From positions 1-42,373 of the forward strand of contig DEQQ01000076.1 in assembly GCA_002360455.1 (NCBI GenBank): a stretch of 42,373 nucleotides of DNA. Reading direction: 5' to 3'. Position numbers and translations under genes: made by a program. Positions 16,768 through 26,114 of this stretch are shown one piece after another (position 1 is the stretch's first letter; the number at the start of each line of letters is the position of its first letter). The stretch comes from Saprospiraceae bacterium UBA3362. Lineage in GTDB: Bacteria; Bacteroidota; Bacteroidia; Chitinophagales; Saprospiraceae. The notes beneath the pieces are model-generated. The model searched no databases, was not told the origin of the DNA, and worked only from the letters and a program-made list of their open reading frames with translations.

Positions 16768-19700
16768 ATGATAAGGCTATTACTTTATTTTAAATGTGTA
16801 GTTTACACTCTAATATTTTTTTATTCTAATTTGCAATATGCTTTTAGCCATAATTGCATTAATAATACCGATACCTTAAAATGTTACAGAAATACAAAGT
16901 TTGAAAAAAAACCTATCAGAATTGGAACAGTGACAAAATTTAAGGATCCTTATTTAAATTGTAATGGGATTCCTTTATTCGCTGATATTAATTCTGATTG
17001 TATTCACGAAATTTTGATTAATAATGGAGATTCACTTTATATATATGATATTAGAAATAATACAAAAAAAATTAGTATAAATGTTCCTTTCTCTGATGTA
17101 TATTCAAGTTCAAATCTGTTAGCAGATATTGATGGGGATGGTAAATTAGAGATTGTGATTGTGCTATCGAATTTTATAAACCCTTTTAATGATCAAATTA
17201 AATGTTTTAATACTGACGGAAGCTTACGCTGGATTTCAGATGCTCCGGGCAGCCAATATCGCCCATATTATAGATCCGGAGGATTGGCTATGGCAGACTT
17301 TAATATGGATGGAGTTCCGGAATTGTATATCAACAATAAAATATTTAATGCACAGACCGGTAAATTGTTAGTGGATGGTGGTTCTAATGCTATCGGTGTG
17401 AGTAGAGATACATTTCTTGGAATTTCCTTTCCGGTTGCAGTAGCTGCGCAATTGGATGATGACCCTACAGACTTAGAACTTGCTGCCGGTTATTCTATTT
17501 ATAAGGTAAAAATTACAAACAAGAATGGTCGTGTCGGAAATACCATGACTGCAAAAAGTATCCTTGTGGATAGAGAGTACCGAGACGGACTTACTTCTAT
17601 AGCAGATGTAAATCTTGACGGAAAATTGGATGTAGTAGTAGCTTCAGCAAGGGCCAATAATTCCGGACTGGTCTATGCCTATTGCTTGGACAACAGCGGG
17701 AATCCAAAATTAATAGCAAAATGTTATCCTCCCTCTCCTTCTAATTATATGGGAATTGTATCTATTGGAAAAATCTCAAATTCTATTTATCCCAGTTTGA
17801 TATTCGATCGTATCAACGTGACCTATTCTTATGTATATAACGGAACAGGTCAATTTAAACTTCAGTGGTCATTGCCCAATCAAGACGAGTCCGGCTCATT
17901 GGGAGTGAGTTTGTTTGATTTTGACGGCGACGGCAGACAAGAAATGGTACTGAGGGATTCACAGTATATTAAGATTCTGGCCTACAATGATACTATACCG
18001 TATGTAGTTGATAAAGCAAAATGCAGATCACCTACTTATGCAGAATATCCAATAATAACTGGAATTGATGAGCAAGGCAGTTCTAGAATGTGTACTTTAT
18101 GCGGGGATCAAGAATATCTCGGTCCCCTTACGATTTTTGGTCCACCGGACAGTCTGCCCTGGGCACCTGCCCGTCCGATCTGGAATCAATACGCCTACAA
18201 TCCACTCTACATCAATGATGACCTCACAGTGCCTCGGGTACAAAAAAATCAGGCAACTTATCAGAATGGCAGATACAATAACTTCATGGCACAACAAACC
18301 CTATTGGACTCGGCAGGAAATTACAAAATTCCTGCGGCGAGCTTGTACGGAACAATATTTTGTATTCGCTATGATGAAAGTACAAATGAGTATATTGTAA
18401 ATTTTGATTTGTACAATCGCAGCGACGCTTCTGCAAAAGCAGACAGCAACCTCGCCGTTTCGTTTTATAATGGCAATCCGGAAACAGGCGGTGCATTGCT
18501 AGGCATTTATTATACACAAACCAAACTGTATCCCGGCGATAGCCTGATAGGATTGGAGATCAGACTGACAGCACAAAATCTCAGAGAACTTTATCTTGTG
18601 GTAAACAGCAACAGAAATAATTCCGGCCCCTTCGGAGACAAAGATTTTATTTTATTAGAATGTGATTACACAGACAATTTTTTTCATAGTCTTGATTTAC
18701 CTGAATTGGCATACCGCAATGCAGAAATCTGCAGAGGATCCTCTTATGATTTTTATGGAAGATCGATTCAAGATACAGGAAGATATGTTCACGTCCTCAG
18801 CAATGAAAAAGGCTGCGATAGTCTCGTAGTTGTTCTCGATCTCAAATTGGTGGATTCTGTAACAGTAATGCAGAACATTTCGATCTGCGAAAAATATAAA
18901 TGGAACAATAAAGAATACACGATCAGCGGAAGGTATAGGCATGACACATTGAGTGCAAACGGCTGCGATAGTTTGACAATCCTCGAATTGCAAATTTATC
19001 CAAAATCCGAGCAAATAATTTTTGATACTGCATGTACATCGTACAATTGGAATGGAAATGTTTACACCAATTCCGGAACATACAAATATCAGGGACAGAC
19101 AGACCATTCATGCGACAGCATCATCATCCTCAATTTGACAATTTATTCCACCGATACAGTCATACAAAATGCAAGAGCCTGCAGCAATTACAATTGGAAT
19201 GGAAATGTTTACACTAACTCAGGCACATACACATTCAATGGACAAAATGAGCATGGCTGTGATTCAATAGTATATCTGAATCTTAGCATCGATACCGTTT
19301 TGTACAGCAATGAATTCGCAGTAGCCTGTGAAGAGTACAATTGGAACGGAAGGCAACTCAACAAAAGTGGAATTTATCAAGATACTTTATTATCCGGAAC
19401 CGGCTGCGACAGTATAGTCAATCTTGAGCTTGTTTTGCATCAGAGAAAACAAACTAAAATTCAACAAACAAGCTGTGATTCATTTTATTGGAAAGGAAAA
19501 CAGATTTACAACAGCGGAGTATATTGGGATACATTGATTACAACAGAGTCATGTGACAGTATCATTGAGCTGGATCTCATCATCCATTCCACAAAGAATA
19601 TAAAGCAACAAAAAACCGCCTGTGATTCTCTCGAATGGAATGGCTCTACATACAAACAATCCGGCATTTATATTTCAAAAAATCAAACACAGCATTCTTG

Positions 19701-20490
19701 TGATAGTATTACAGAACTGGAATTGACCATCCATCCAAGTACGCGGACGATCCTGATGCAATCTGCATGCGATTCATTCGAATGGAATAGAAATGTAATC
19801 AAACAATCCGGCATTTATACTCAAATATTGAGCAACCAATATTCATGCGATAGCTTAGTCACACTCCATATTGAGATTTTCCCTTCTACACTAATATTGG
19901 ATACGGTTCACGCTTGTGAAGAATATATCGACCCAATTACCGGAAACCGAATCACAAAAGACGAGGTATTGTCTTTCAATCAACAGACAGCCCATGGCTG
20001 TGATTCTATAATAAACAAACTGGTCTATATTCATCCACAGTATTTCCATTCGGATACGGTTTATACCCAACAAAATTATCATTGGTCTATCAACAACCAA
20101 AATTATGAAGAAACAGGAACCTACACCGCAAATTTTAAGACCAAGGAGCAATGTGATTCTATATTTACTTTATATCTAGTCATAGAGGACAATATTGAAA
20201 TTTATGCACCCAATGTAATTCATCCGGGGAGTGGCATTGCAACGAATCATTATTTTCATCTGATCACAAGTGGAGAAATAGATCAAATCCAAGAATTGAA
20301 AATCTACGATCGCTGGGGAGAGTTAGTGTGGGAGAAAACTCAATTTCAAGCTAACATACCGGAGCTGGGTTGGGACGGAACATTTAAGTCAGAGATGGTC
20401 AATCCGGGAGTTTTTGTATGGGCTGCAATAGTAAGACTCAAAGACGGAAGAGAGATCAAAGCTACAGGAGATTTTACGGTATTGAGATAG
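16768..20490 (+). CDS. Giant T9SS type B surface protein: FG-GAP/VCBS propeller plus ten Cys-containing modules
   Basis: A 1240-residue protein beginning with a hydrophobic signal segment (residues about 3-26). Residues about 60-460 contain FG-GAP/VCBS-like repeats (LADIDGDGKLEIVI, MADFNMDGVPELYI, IADVNLDGKLDVVVA, LFDFDGDGRQEMVL), which fold as a calcium-binding beta-propeller. A middle domain is followed by ten tandem modules of about 45-50 residues from about residue 650 to 1140, with consensus C..Y.WNG..Y..SG.Y......GCDSI..L.L.I. The C-terminal 90 residues (VIHPGSG, KIYDRWGELVW, GWDG, NPGVFVWAA) form the gliding-motility-associated type B T9SS sorting domain. The product is probably displayed on or shed from the cell surface; its ligand is unknown. 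The same module occurs in the interrupted gene at 34388-37291. Confidence 0.9.
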   Translation: MIRLLLYFKCVVYTLIFFYSNLQYAFSHNCINNTDTLKCYRNTKFEKKPIRIGTVTKFKDPYLNCNGIPLFADINSDCIHEILINNGDSLYIYDIRNNTKKISINVPFSDVYSSSNLLADIDGDGKLEIVIVLSNFINPFNDQIKCFNTDGSLRWISDAPGSQYRPYYRSGGLAMADFNMDGVPELYINNKIFNAQTGKLLVDGGSNAIGVSRDTFLGISFPVAVAAQLDDDPTDLELAAGYSIYKVKITNKNGRVGNTMTAKSILVDREYRDGLTSIADVNLDGKLDVVVASARANNSGLVYAYCLDNSGNPKLIAKCYPPSPSNYMGIVSIGKISNSIYPSLIFDRINVTYSYVYNGTGQFKLQWSLPNQDESGSLGVSLFDFDGDGRQEMVLRDSQYIKILAYNDTIPYVVDKAKCRSPTYAEYPIITGIDEQGSSRMCTLCGDQEYLGPLTIFGPPDSLPWAPARPIWNQYAYNPLYINDDLTVPRVQKNQATYQNGRYNNFMAQQTLLDSAGNYKIPAASLYGTIFCIRYDESTNEYIVNFDLYNRSDASAKADSNLAVSFYNGNPETGGALLGIYYTQTKLYPGDSLIGLEIRLTAQNLRELYLVVNSNRNNSGPFGDKDFILLECDYTDNFFHSLDLPELAYRNAEICRGSSYDFYGRSIQDTGRYVHVLSNEKGCDSLVVVLDLKLVDSVTVMQNISICEKYKWNNKEYTISGRYRHDTLSANGCDSLTILELQIYPKSEQIIFDTACTSYNWNGNVYTNSGTYKYQGQTDHSCDSIIILNLTIYSTDTVIQNARACSNYNWNGNVYTNSGTYTFNGQNEHGCDSIVYLNLSIDTVLYSNEFAVACEEYNWNGRQLNKSGIYQDTLLSGTGCDSIVNLELVLHQRKQTKIQQTSCDSFYWKGKQIYNSGVYWDTLITTESCDSIIELDLIIHSTKNIKQQKTACDSLEWNGSTYKQSGIYISKNQTQHSCDSITELELTIHPSTRTILMQSACDSFEWNRNVIKQSGIYTQILSNQYSCDSLVTLHIEIFPSTLILDTVHACEEYIDPITGNRITKDEVLSFNQQTAHGCDSIINKLVYIHPQYFHSDTVYTQQNYHWSINNQNYEETGTYTANFKTKEQCDSIFTLYLVIEDNIEIYAPNVIHPGSGIATNHYFHLITSGEIDQIQELKIYDRWGELVWEKTQFQANIPELGWDGTFKSEMVNPGVFVWAAIVRLKDGREIKATGDFTVLR
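18715..20187 (+). repeat. Ten tandem coding repeats (about 50 codons each)
   Basis: Ten in-frame modules each end in CDSI or CDSL, most preceded by Gly or Ser. Modules three and four are the closest at DNA level: both contain ACAATTGGAATGGAAATG followed by TTTACAC, which points to recent duplication. The last two modules are the most diverged; the ninth carries an insertion and the tenth lacks the first cysteine. Confidence 0.85.
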
Positions 20491-20739
20491 ATGAGGATTT
20501 GCCCGATTTCAAACTCAAATTCAGGCAAAATGGAATATTATTCCGATGATATCAATAGATTTTGTGCTGAATAGTGGAATAACATTCTTGAAAACTGAAT
20601 TTTAAAATGGGCTAAAAAAGCAGTTGAAAGTTAGATCAGAAACTATTTTTAATATTGTAAAAAAGCATCTTGTAACATCATAAAACTTTCAGACTATCCT
20701 ATATTTTTCCAAGCCCACGATGAATGAAACCATCCTTAA

Positions 20740-22377
20740 CTAATACAAATATTTAGCTTCTATTGGCATGCGCCTGCCGGATCCAAAGGCTTTAGTAGAA
20801 ATTCGAAGAACCGGAGGAGACTGATATCTTTTAAATTCTGCTTTGTTTACCAATCTTAATATTCGATCTACCAGTGATTGTTCAAACCCCATTTCCACCA
20901 ACTCTGTTGGCCCTTTTCTGAATTCAATATATTGCAATAAAATTTGATCCAAAATAGAATATTCAGGCAAAGAATCACTGTCTTTTTGTCCAGGTCTAAG
21001 TTCTGCCGAGGGGGCTTTGTGAATTGTATTGAGAGGGATTCTGATTTTAGTTCGGTTGATGTATTCTGCCAATTCATAGACCTGCGTTTTGTAAACATCG
21101 GCCAACACTGCAATGCCACCGCACAAATCTCCGTACATCGTTCCATAACCCACGGCCATTTCACTTTTGTTGGTTGTATTGAGAAGGATATAAGAGAATT
21201 TATTAGAAAACGCCATGAGCAACATTCCGCGAATTCTTGCCTGTATATTTTCCTCGGTTACATTAAAGGCCAAGTCTTTAAAAAAAGGATGCAATTGTTT
21301 TAAATAAGATTCATTGATTTCTTTGATCGGAATAATTTCATGTTTGATCCCAAGGTTGCGAACCAATTCTTCTGCATCTGTCACAGAGCCCGAACTAGAA
21401 AACTGAGACGGCATCAACAATCCCATCACATTCTCAGGACCTAAGGCATCTGCAGCAAGGACTGCAGTGAGCGCAGAATCAATTCCTCCGGATAATCCTA
21501 ATATGGCCTGTTTGAGATTCATCTTAGAAAAATAATCCTTTATTCCCAAAACCAACGCTCTATAAATCAAGTCTATTTTTTCTTTCCTTTGTTCATGCTG
21601 CTGCCCTCCGGCAATAACGGTGTCAAGATCGTATGTTTTGATCTCTTCCTTAAAATAGGCCAATTCATCAAACAGCTGTCCATCAGGAGACATTACAATA
21701 CTTCCTCCATCAAAAATGATCTCTGTCTGTGCTCCGTAACTGTTGACATAAAATAAGGGTATTTTGTATTTTTGGACGTTGGCTCTAATCACCTCAATTC
21801 TATCATGCGCATGGACATAGTCAAATGGTGAAGCCGACAGATTTAATATTAAATCGGGTTTTTCTGCTATCATTTCATCCAAAGGACAAACAGTGTACAT
21901 TGGATTTTCATTTCCCAAATTCCAAATATCTTCGCAGATGGTCAAAGCAATTTTTTTTCCTTTGAAAGGAATTGTTTTAAATTCTTTAGCCGGTTCAAAA
22001 TACCTGTACTCATCAAAAATATCATAGTTGGGCAACAAAGCTTTATGAGCGATATGTTGCACTTTCTTTTGATAAAGAAAAAACGCCGAATTAAACAGGT
22101 CTTTGCCTTCTATCTCCGGATTTACGGTTGGAGCTCCAACAACAATGGCCAGATCATCGGACAGCTCCGTCAGAGCTTGGATCACAGTCATAGACCTACG
22201 GATAAAATCCCGAAACTCCAAAAAATCTCTGGGAGGGTATCCGCAAGTTGCCAATTCCGAAAAACAAATGAGATCGGAACCCTCAGATCGGGCCGTGGCA
22301 ATGGCTTTTTTCATGAGCTCTAGGTTGCCTTCAAAATTGCCAATGTGAAAATTAAGTTGTGCTATGGTAATTTTCAT
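20740..22377 (-). CDS. nadE: Glutamine-dependent NAD+ synthetase
   Basis: This enzyme makes the last step of NAD synthesis: an N-terminal glutaminase frees ammonia, which is channelled to the synthetase that amidates nicotinic acid adenine dinucleotide. The nitrilase-like domain (residues about 1-260) has the Glu-Lys-Cys triad in FSELATCGYPP, HKALLPNYDIFDE and ALTICEDIWNLG. The synthetase domain (about 285-545) has the ATP P-loop LGLSGGIDSALTA, TTNKSEMAVGYGTMYGD and the late Lys-rich loop KAPSAELRPGQKDSDSLP. Start set at ATG 22377 (545 residues, MKITIAQLNFHIG), which is where homologues begin; the frame runs 30 codons further upstream but across the likely promoter. No other NAD genes are adjacent. 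Confidence 0.96.
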   Translation of the reverse strand: MKITIAQLNFHIGNFEGNLELMKKAIATARSEGSDLICFSELATCGYPPRDFLEFRDFIRRSMTVIQALTELSDDLAIVVGAPTVNPEIEGKDLFNSAFFLYQKKVQHIAHKALLPNYDIFDEYRYFEPAKEFKTIPFKGKKIALTICEDIWNLGNENPMYTVCPLDEMIAEKPDLILNLSASPFDYVHAHDRIEVIRANVQKYKIPLFYVNSYGAQTEIIFDGGSIVMSPDGQLFDELAYFKEEIKTYDLDTVIAGGQQHEQRKEKIDLIYRALVLGIKDYFSKMNLKQAILGLSGGIDSALTAVLAADALGPENVMGLLMPSQFSSSGSVTDAEELVRNLGIKHEIIPIKEINESYLKQLHPFFKDLAFNVTEENIQARIRGMLLMAFSNKFSYILLNTTNKSEMAVGYGTMYGDLCGGIAVLADVYKTQVYELAEYINRTKIRIPLNTIHKAPSAELRPGQKDSDSLPEYSILDQILLQYIEFRKGPTELVEMGFEQSLVDRILRLVNKAEFKRYQSPPVLRISTKAFGSGRRMPIEAKYLY

Positions 22378-22400
22378 GGAAAAGAAATTGAACGTTTGGG

Positions 22401-22408
22401 CAAAGTTA
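22401..22408 (-). promoter_or_regulatory. -7 promoter element of nadE
   Basis: TAACTTTG on the minus strand fits TAnnTTTG and lies 23 nt before the chosen nadE ATG. It supports that start over the longer frame. The -33 region is not conserved. Confidence 0.55.
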
Positions 22409-22499
22409 ATCCTATTCGGATTTAATAAGCCATTGCTTTTTAATGAAATCCAATGAACAGACAGCAATTAGCTAGTATTTAGCCTAAAGTTCATGACCC

Positions 22500-22800
22500 G
22501 AGTCAATAAGCTAATTTTAATTAAATTTCGAAATTTATTATTATTCAATATTAAATTCTGAAATTTTTGCTTTTTATGTAATTTATTTATAATAAATTTT
22601 GACTAATAAATTAAAATCAATATATCTAATTGACTATCAATGTGAAATTTAAACAATTAGATAGATTTTATAAGCAAAATTAAAATTTGTATTTTTTATA
22701 CTAATAATTTTCCTTAATAATATATAATAAAAAGATTGTCACTATTTTATGTACCTTTATTGCTCTCCTCGGCTCACATATTACGATAAATTACATATTA
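22500..22800. other. Very AT-rich intergenic segment without genes
   Basis: By eye more than 80% A+T, against roughly 60-65% in the flanking genes. Short palindromic strings such as AAATTTCGAAATTT occur. No open frame, RNA gene or repeat shared with the rest of the window is seen. It separates nadE from the promoter of the haloperoxidase-like gene. Confidence 0.5.
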
Positions 22801-22837
22801 GGGTTTCCCCCAAATTTTAAAAATATTTTAGCTTTTA

Positions 22838-22869
22838 TTTGGTGGTTCTTTAGGCGCATCATATCTTTG
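22838..22869 (+). promoter_or_regulatory. Consensus Bacteroidota promoter upstream of the haloperoxidase-like gene
   Basis: TTTG (22838-22841), exactly 20 nt, then TATCTTTG (22862-22869): the best promoter match in the window. Transcription should start near 22876, leaving a leader of about 105 nt with two hairpins before the ATG at 22982. Confidence 0.82.
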
Positions 22870-22894
22870 AACCGTATTCTTTCCTTTGTCCTTT

Positions 22895-22909
22895 GAACCA
22901 TGATGGTTC
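22895..22909 (+). promoter_or_regulatory. Leader hairpin upstream of the terminator-like hairpin
   Basis: GAACCA-TGA-TGGTTC forms a perfect 6-bp stem in the predicted leader, 17 nt before the terminator-like hairpin. The following GAGGC could pair with the 5' arm of that terminator (GCCTT, one G-U pair), which would be a possible antiterminator. This pairing is weak and only inferred. Confidence 0.45.
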
Positions 22910-22926
22910 GAGGCCTCAATCACATT

Positions 22927-22947
22927 GCCTTCTCTGAAGGCTTTTTT
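22927..22947 (+). terminator. Intrinsic terminator-like hairpin inside the 5' leader
   Basis: GCCTTC-TCT-GAAGGC (perfect 6-bp stem) followed by six T residues, about 50 nt after the predicted transcription start and 34 nt before the ATG at 22982. It fits either an attenuator or the end of a short RNA of about 70 nt. There is no T tract on the other strand, so it acts in the plus direction. Confidence 0.65.
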
Positions 22948-22981
22948 GAAAGTAATTTAGCTAACTATAAACTAAACTATC

Positions 22982-24331
22982 ATGAGGCTTTTTAAAGGAT
23001 TATCTTTTCAGTTCGCAGTTTTGTTGTGTTGCTCTGTATTGATTGCATTAAGTTCATGCAGAAAGGATGAGCCAAAAACTTTTGCAAGCAATTCCATAAA
23101 AGGAACAAGCACCGAGTTGCTTTCTTCTTGGATGGAGTTTAGCTTGGAAGCAACCAAAAATTCTCCGGGATACGCCTGTCCCGTTTCAGCAAGAGCCTAT
23201 GCTTATTTTGGTATTGCATTAAACGAATTGGCAGCATACAGCCAATCTTCGGTTCCATCTTTTTCATTAAAATTACAGGGTTTTGATGCCTCATCATTGC
23301 CTTCATTGATTAGTTCAGGAGAAATTGATTGGAACAGAGCATACAATGTTCTTTTATTCTCAATGAGTAAGCATTTTTATAGAAATCTTCCCCCAGTAGT
23401 AGCTCAAGAATTGACTAAAACGTACGAGAAAAATAAAGGATTATACAATGCAGCTGCAACAGAAGATGTGATCCTCAGAACAGAGCAATTGGCTAGCGAT
23501 CTTTCTAAGGCTATCATTGCATACAGTCTGACAGATGGACAAGATGAAGCCTATCTTAACAATTATCCAAGCAGTTATACTTTACCTCAAGGCAATGGAC
23601 TTTGGTCTCCTGCGTTGACCTCTGATAAAAAACCTTTGCTTCCTTACTGGGGACAGGTGAGAACTTTCTCCTCAGCCAACAATGGCAAGATGGTAGATAA
23701 CACTCCTCCTGCTTTTTCATCAGAAGCAAACTCAGAAATGTATGCTTATGCTTTGGAAGTGCATAACAGAACCAAAAGTCTGACCAAAGCGGATGAGACA
23801 ATGGTGAGATACTGGAATGATGATCAGAAATTTTCTATCACTACTCCGGGTCATCTTGTTTCGATTTTAATGCAATTGATTCGCAGTGAAAATAAAGATC
23901 TTGCTTTTGCTTCTCAGGCTCTGATGAAACTTGGGATTGCAATGCACGATGCTACGGTTGTAGCTTGGAAAACTAAATACACGTTCAATACAGTAAGACC
24001 TATCAATTACATCAGAGATTTTATCGATGGTAATTTTATCACACTTGTCAATACTCAAGCCAGTCCTGAGTTTTCTTCAGCACAGGCTGCGACTGCCGGA
24101 GCAGCTGCAGAAGTTTTGGGAAGTATTTTTGGATACTCTTTTGGATTTACAGACAGAACTTACGAGTTTAGAAAAGATATCGATGGCAGTCCAAGATCTT
24201 ACCGTTCATTCAAACAGTTGGCAGAAGAAGTGACTATGTCAAATCTTTATGGAGGAATTCATTATCGTTTCTCCCTTGAAGCCGGCCAAACTCAGGGTCA
24301 AGAAATTGGGTACAATATCAGCACATTATAA
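22982..24331 (+). CDS. Vanadium-haloperoxidase/PAP2-like lipoprotein with altered active site
   Basis: A 449-residue lipoprotein: the lipobox LSSC puts the acylated cysteine at residue 26, and the following RKDE resembles the K-(D/E)2 surface export signal of Bacteroidota. The C-terminal half matches the vanadium-dependent haloperoxidase and acid phosphatase fold. The oxyanion-site Lys and Arg are present in KYTFNTVRP (K332, R339), the final YGGIH keeps H427, and an S366 is kept. However, the usual SGH is S-A-Q (Q368 instead of the catalytic His), and the Arg of SR..GG.H is N421. The enzyme may therefore be inactive or have changed chemistry. A related gene starts at 41580. A promoter with a hairpin-bearing leader precedes it and a terminator follows. 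Confidence 0.85.
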   Translation: MRLFKGLSFQFAVLLCCSVLIALSSCRKDEPKTFASNSIKGTSTELLSSWMEFSLEATKNSPGYACPVSARAYAYFGIALNELAAYSQSSVPSFSLKLQGFDASSLPSLISSGEIDWNRAYNVLLFSMSKHFYRNLPPVVAQELTKTYEKNKGLYNAAATEDVILRTEQLASDLSKAIIAYSLTDGQDEAYLNNYPSSYTLPQGNGLWSPALTSDKKPLLPYWGQVRTFSSANNGKMVDNTPPAFSSEANSEMYAYALEVHNRTKSLTKADETMVRYWNDDQKFSITTPGHLVSILMQLIRSENKDLAFASQALMKLGIAMHDATVVAWKTKYTFNTVRPINYIRDFIDGNFITLVNTQASPEFSSAQAATAGAAAEVLGSIFGYSFGFTDRTYEFRKDIDGSPRSYRSFKQLAEEVTMSNLYGGIHYRFSLEAGQTQGQEIGYNISTL

Positions 24332-24389
24332 TCCCATAGTTTATCGCCCCTCAAAAAGCTAATCAGTAATCAGAATTAAATAAATTCTT

Positions 24390-24421
24390 AAAGACCTGTA
24401 CCATTGTTGCAGGTCTTTTTT
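24390..24421 (+). terminator. Intrinsic terminator after the haloperoxidase-like gene
   Basis: A perfect 9-bp stem (AAAGACCTG with CAGGTCTTT) closes an 11-nt loop and runs into a TTTTTTG tract. It begins 59 nt after the stop codon. Confidence 0.88.
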
Positions 24422-24424
24422 GTT

Positions 24425-24931
24425 TTATGAGACTCATTGGATAAGATAAAATTCTGCACAGATCTTTAGACAGAATTTGGAAACCCAATTCAAATGATTA
24501 AGGGGCCCAAAATTTTTTTGAATTTAGTTTTGACCAAGCAAAGTGTAAAACAAAGATGCTGTTTATGTATCCGGGATTTTTAGCACACTATTGTCAATTT
24601 GAAAACCAATGATAGGTCTAAAATATTTTTGGATTTAAGATAAAACGGCCTGAGTAAAAAACGAGTTATCAAGTCTCAATTGGAAGAAGCTTAAGTCCAT
24701 CCCAATTTAAAACCCTTAGCTCATTTTGCTCTCGTTGAGCCATGCAAAAGAACCGATTTCAAAAAAAATTATAACATGAATATTTTGAATTTTAATAGCC
24801 AAACCTTTTGGTTTTCTAATGAGGATTATTCAATTTCGGAACGGATATTCATTAATATCAACGAATAGGCTTATCTTCACCCACCTTTTGAATCAAGCAA
24901 AAGTTTATATTACAAAAAGAAAATTACGAAA
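24425..24931. other. 507-bp intergenic stretch; possible -7 element near the end
   Basis: No open frame or RNA gene is supported. TATCTTCA at 24872-24879 is one base from TAnnTTTG and could be the -7 box for the malic enzyme gene 50 nt downstream, but no -33 box stands out. Around 24720-24825 the words GAGCCATGCAAAAGAACC and CTTTTGGTTTTCT faintly recall the composite repeat core, too degenerate to assign. Confidence 0.4.
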
Positions 24932-26107
24932 ATGGATGTTTTTCAGCGTTCTATAGTTCTTCATACGGAATTGAAGGGTAAGATTAGGGTAGAAAATAAA
25001 CTGGATATACAGACCAAAGAAGATCTTTCTTTAGCTTATTCCCCTGGTGTTGCAGCTCCTTGTGAAGAAATTGCCAAAGACCCTCAAAAAGTTTACGATT
25101 ACACCATCAAATCCAATACTGTTGCCATTTTCAGTGATGGATCTTCTGTTCTTGGTCTTGGAAATATAGGAGCCCATGCTGCAATTCCGGTAATGGAAGG
25201 CAAGGCTATGTTATTCAAAAAATTTGCCGGAATAGATGGATTTCCACTCTGCGTGCACACTCAGGATACTGAAGAAATTATCAGCATTGTCAAGAATATT
25301 GCTCCAGTGTTTGGAGGCATTAATCTGGAGGATATTTCTTCTCCGCGTTGTTTTGAAATCGAAGAGAGATTGCAGGATATAGGCATTCCGGTTTTCCATG
25401 ATGATCAGCACGGTACAGCCATCGTTGTATTGGCGGCATTGATGAATTTCTGCAAGCTTAAAAACTGCAAAATGCAAGATCTTAAGGTTGTAATTAATGG
25501 GGCAGGAGCCGCAGGAATTGCTATTGCGAGATACATCTCCAGACCTGATCCCAACGCTAGCAAACAGCAACTTGTAAAATCACTGATCATGTGTGATTCC
25601 AAAGCCATTCTGGATCGCGATAGAGAGGATTTGAATGATTTTAAAGAAGAAGTACTGAACTATTCTAACCCGCAAAATAGCAAAGGAACAGTCTATGATG
25701 CGATAAAAGGCGCAGATGTTTTTATAGGCGTTAGTAAACCCAATATTCTCCGAGGAGAACATATTGAAACGATGGCTAAAGACCCATTGATTCTTGCTTT
25801 AGCCAATCCAATACCGGAAATTATGCCGGATGTAGCCTATGCTCATGGCGCTTATGTTGTAGGAACAGGAAGATCTGATTTTGCCAATCAAGTGAATAAT
25901 GTTTTGGCTTTTCCGGGAATATTTTTGGGAGCTCTCAGGTCCAAGTCCAAACGAATTGATCTTAATATGAAATTTGCGGCTGCAGAAGCCATAGCAAACT
26001 ATGTAAAGACTCCATCAAGAGATTGCATCATTCCTAATGCTCTCGATGCCGGTGTGGCAGAGGCTGTTGCTACAGTGGTGGAAAATTGGGTAAAGAATTC
26101 TAAATAA
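24932..26107 (+). CDS. Malic enzyme (malate dehydrogenase, oxaloacetate-decarboxylating), short form
   Basis: The enzyme oxidatively decarboxylates malate to pyruvate and CO2 with NAD or NADP. The 391-residue protein has the bacterial malic enzyme order: LSLAYSPGVAAPC with the catalytic Tyr, SDGSSVLGLGNIGAHAAIPVMEGKA with the catalytic Lys, INLEDISSPRCFEIE and PVFHDDQHGTAIV (metal-binding Glu and Asp residues), then the NAD(P)-binding VVINGAGAAGIAIARYI and ALANPIPEI. It lacks the C-terminal phosphotransacetylase-like domain of MaeB-type proteins (about 760 residues). Whether NAD or NADP is used cannot be read safely. It converges with the OmpA-like gene, only 7 bp between stop codons. Confidence 0.95.
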   Translation: MDVFQRSIVLHTELKGKIRVENKLDIQTKEDLSLAYSPGVAAPCEEIAKDPQKVYDYTIKSNTVAIFSDGSSVLGLGNIGAHAAIPVMEGKAMLFKKFAGIDGFPLCVHTQDTEEIISIVKNIAPVFGGINLEDISSPRCFEIEERLQDIGIPVFHDDQHGTAIVVLAALMNFCKLKNCKMQDLKVVINGAGAAGIAIARYISRPDPNASKQQLVKSLIMCDSKAILDRDREDLNDFKEEVLNYSNPQNSKGTVYDAIKGADVFIGVSKPNILRGEHIETMAKDPLILALANPIPEIMPDVAYAHGAYVVGTGRSDFANQVNNVLAFPGIFLGALRSKSKRIDLNMKFAAAEAIANYVKTPSRDCIIPNALDAGVAEAVATVVENWVKNSK

Positions 26108-26114
26108 AACGACC

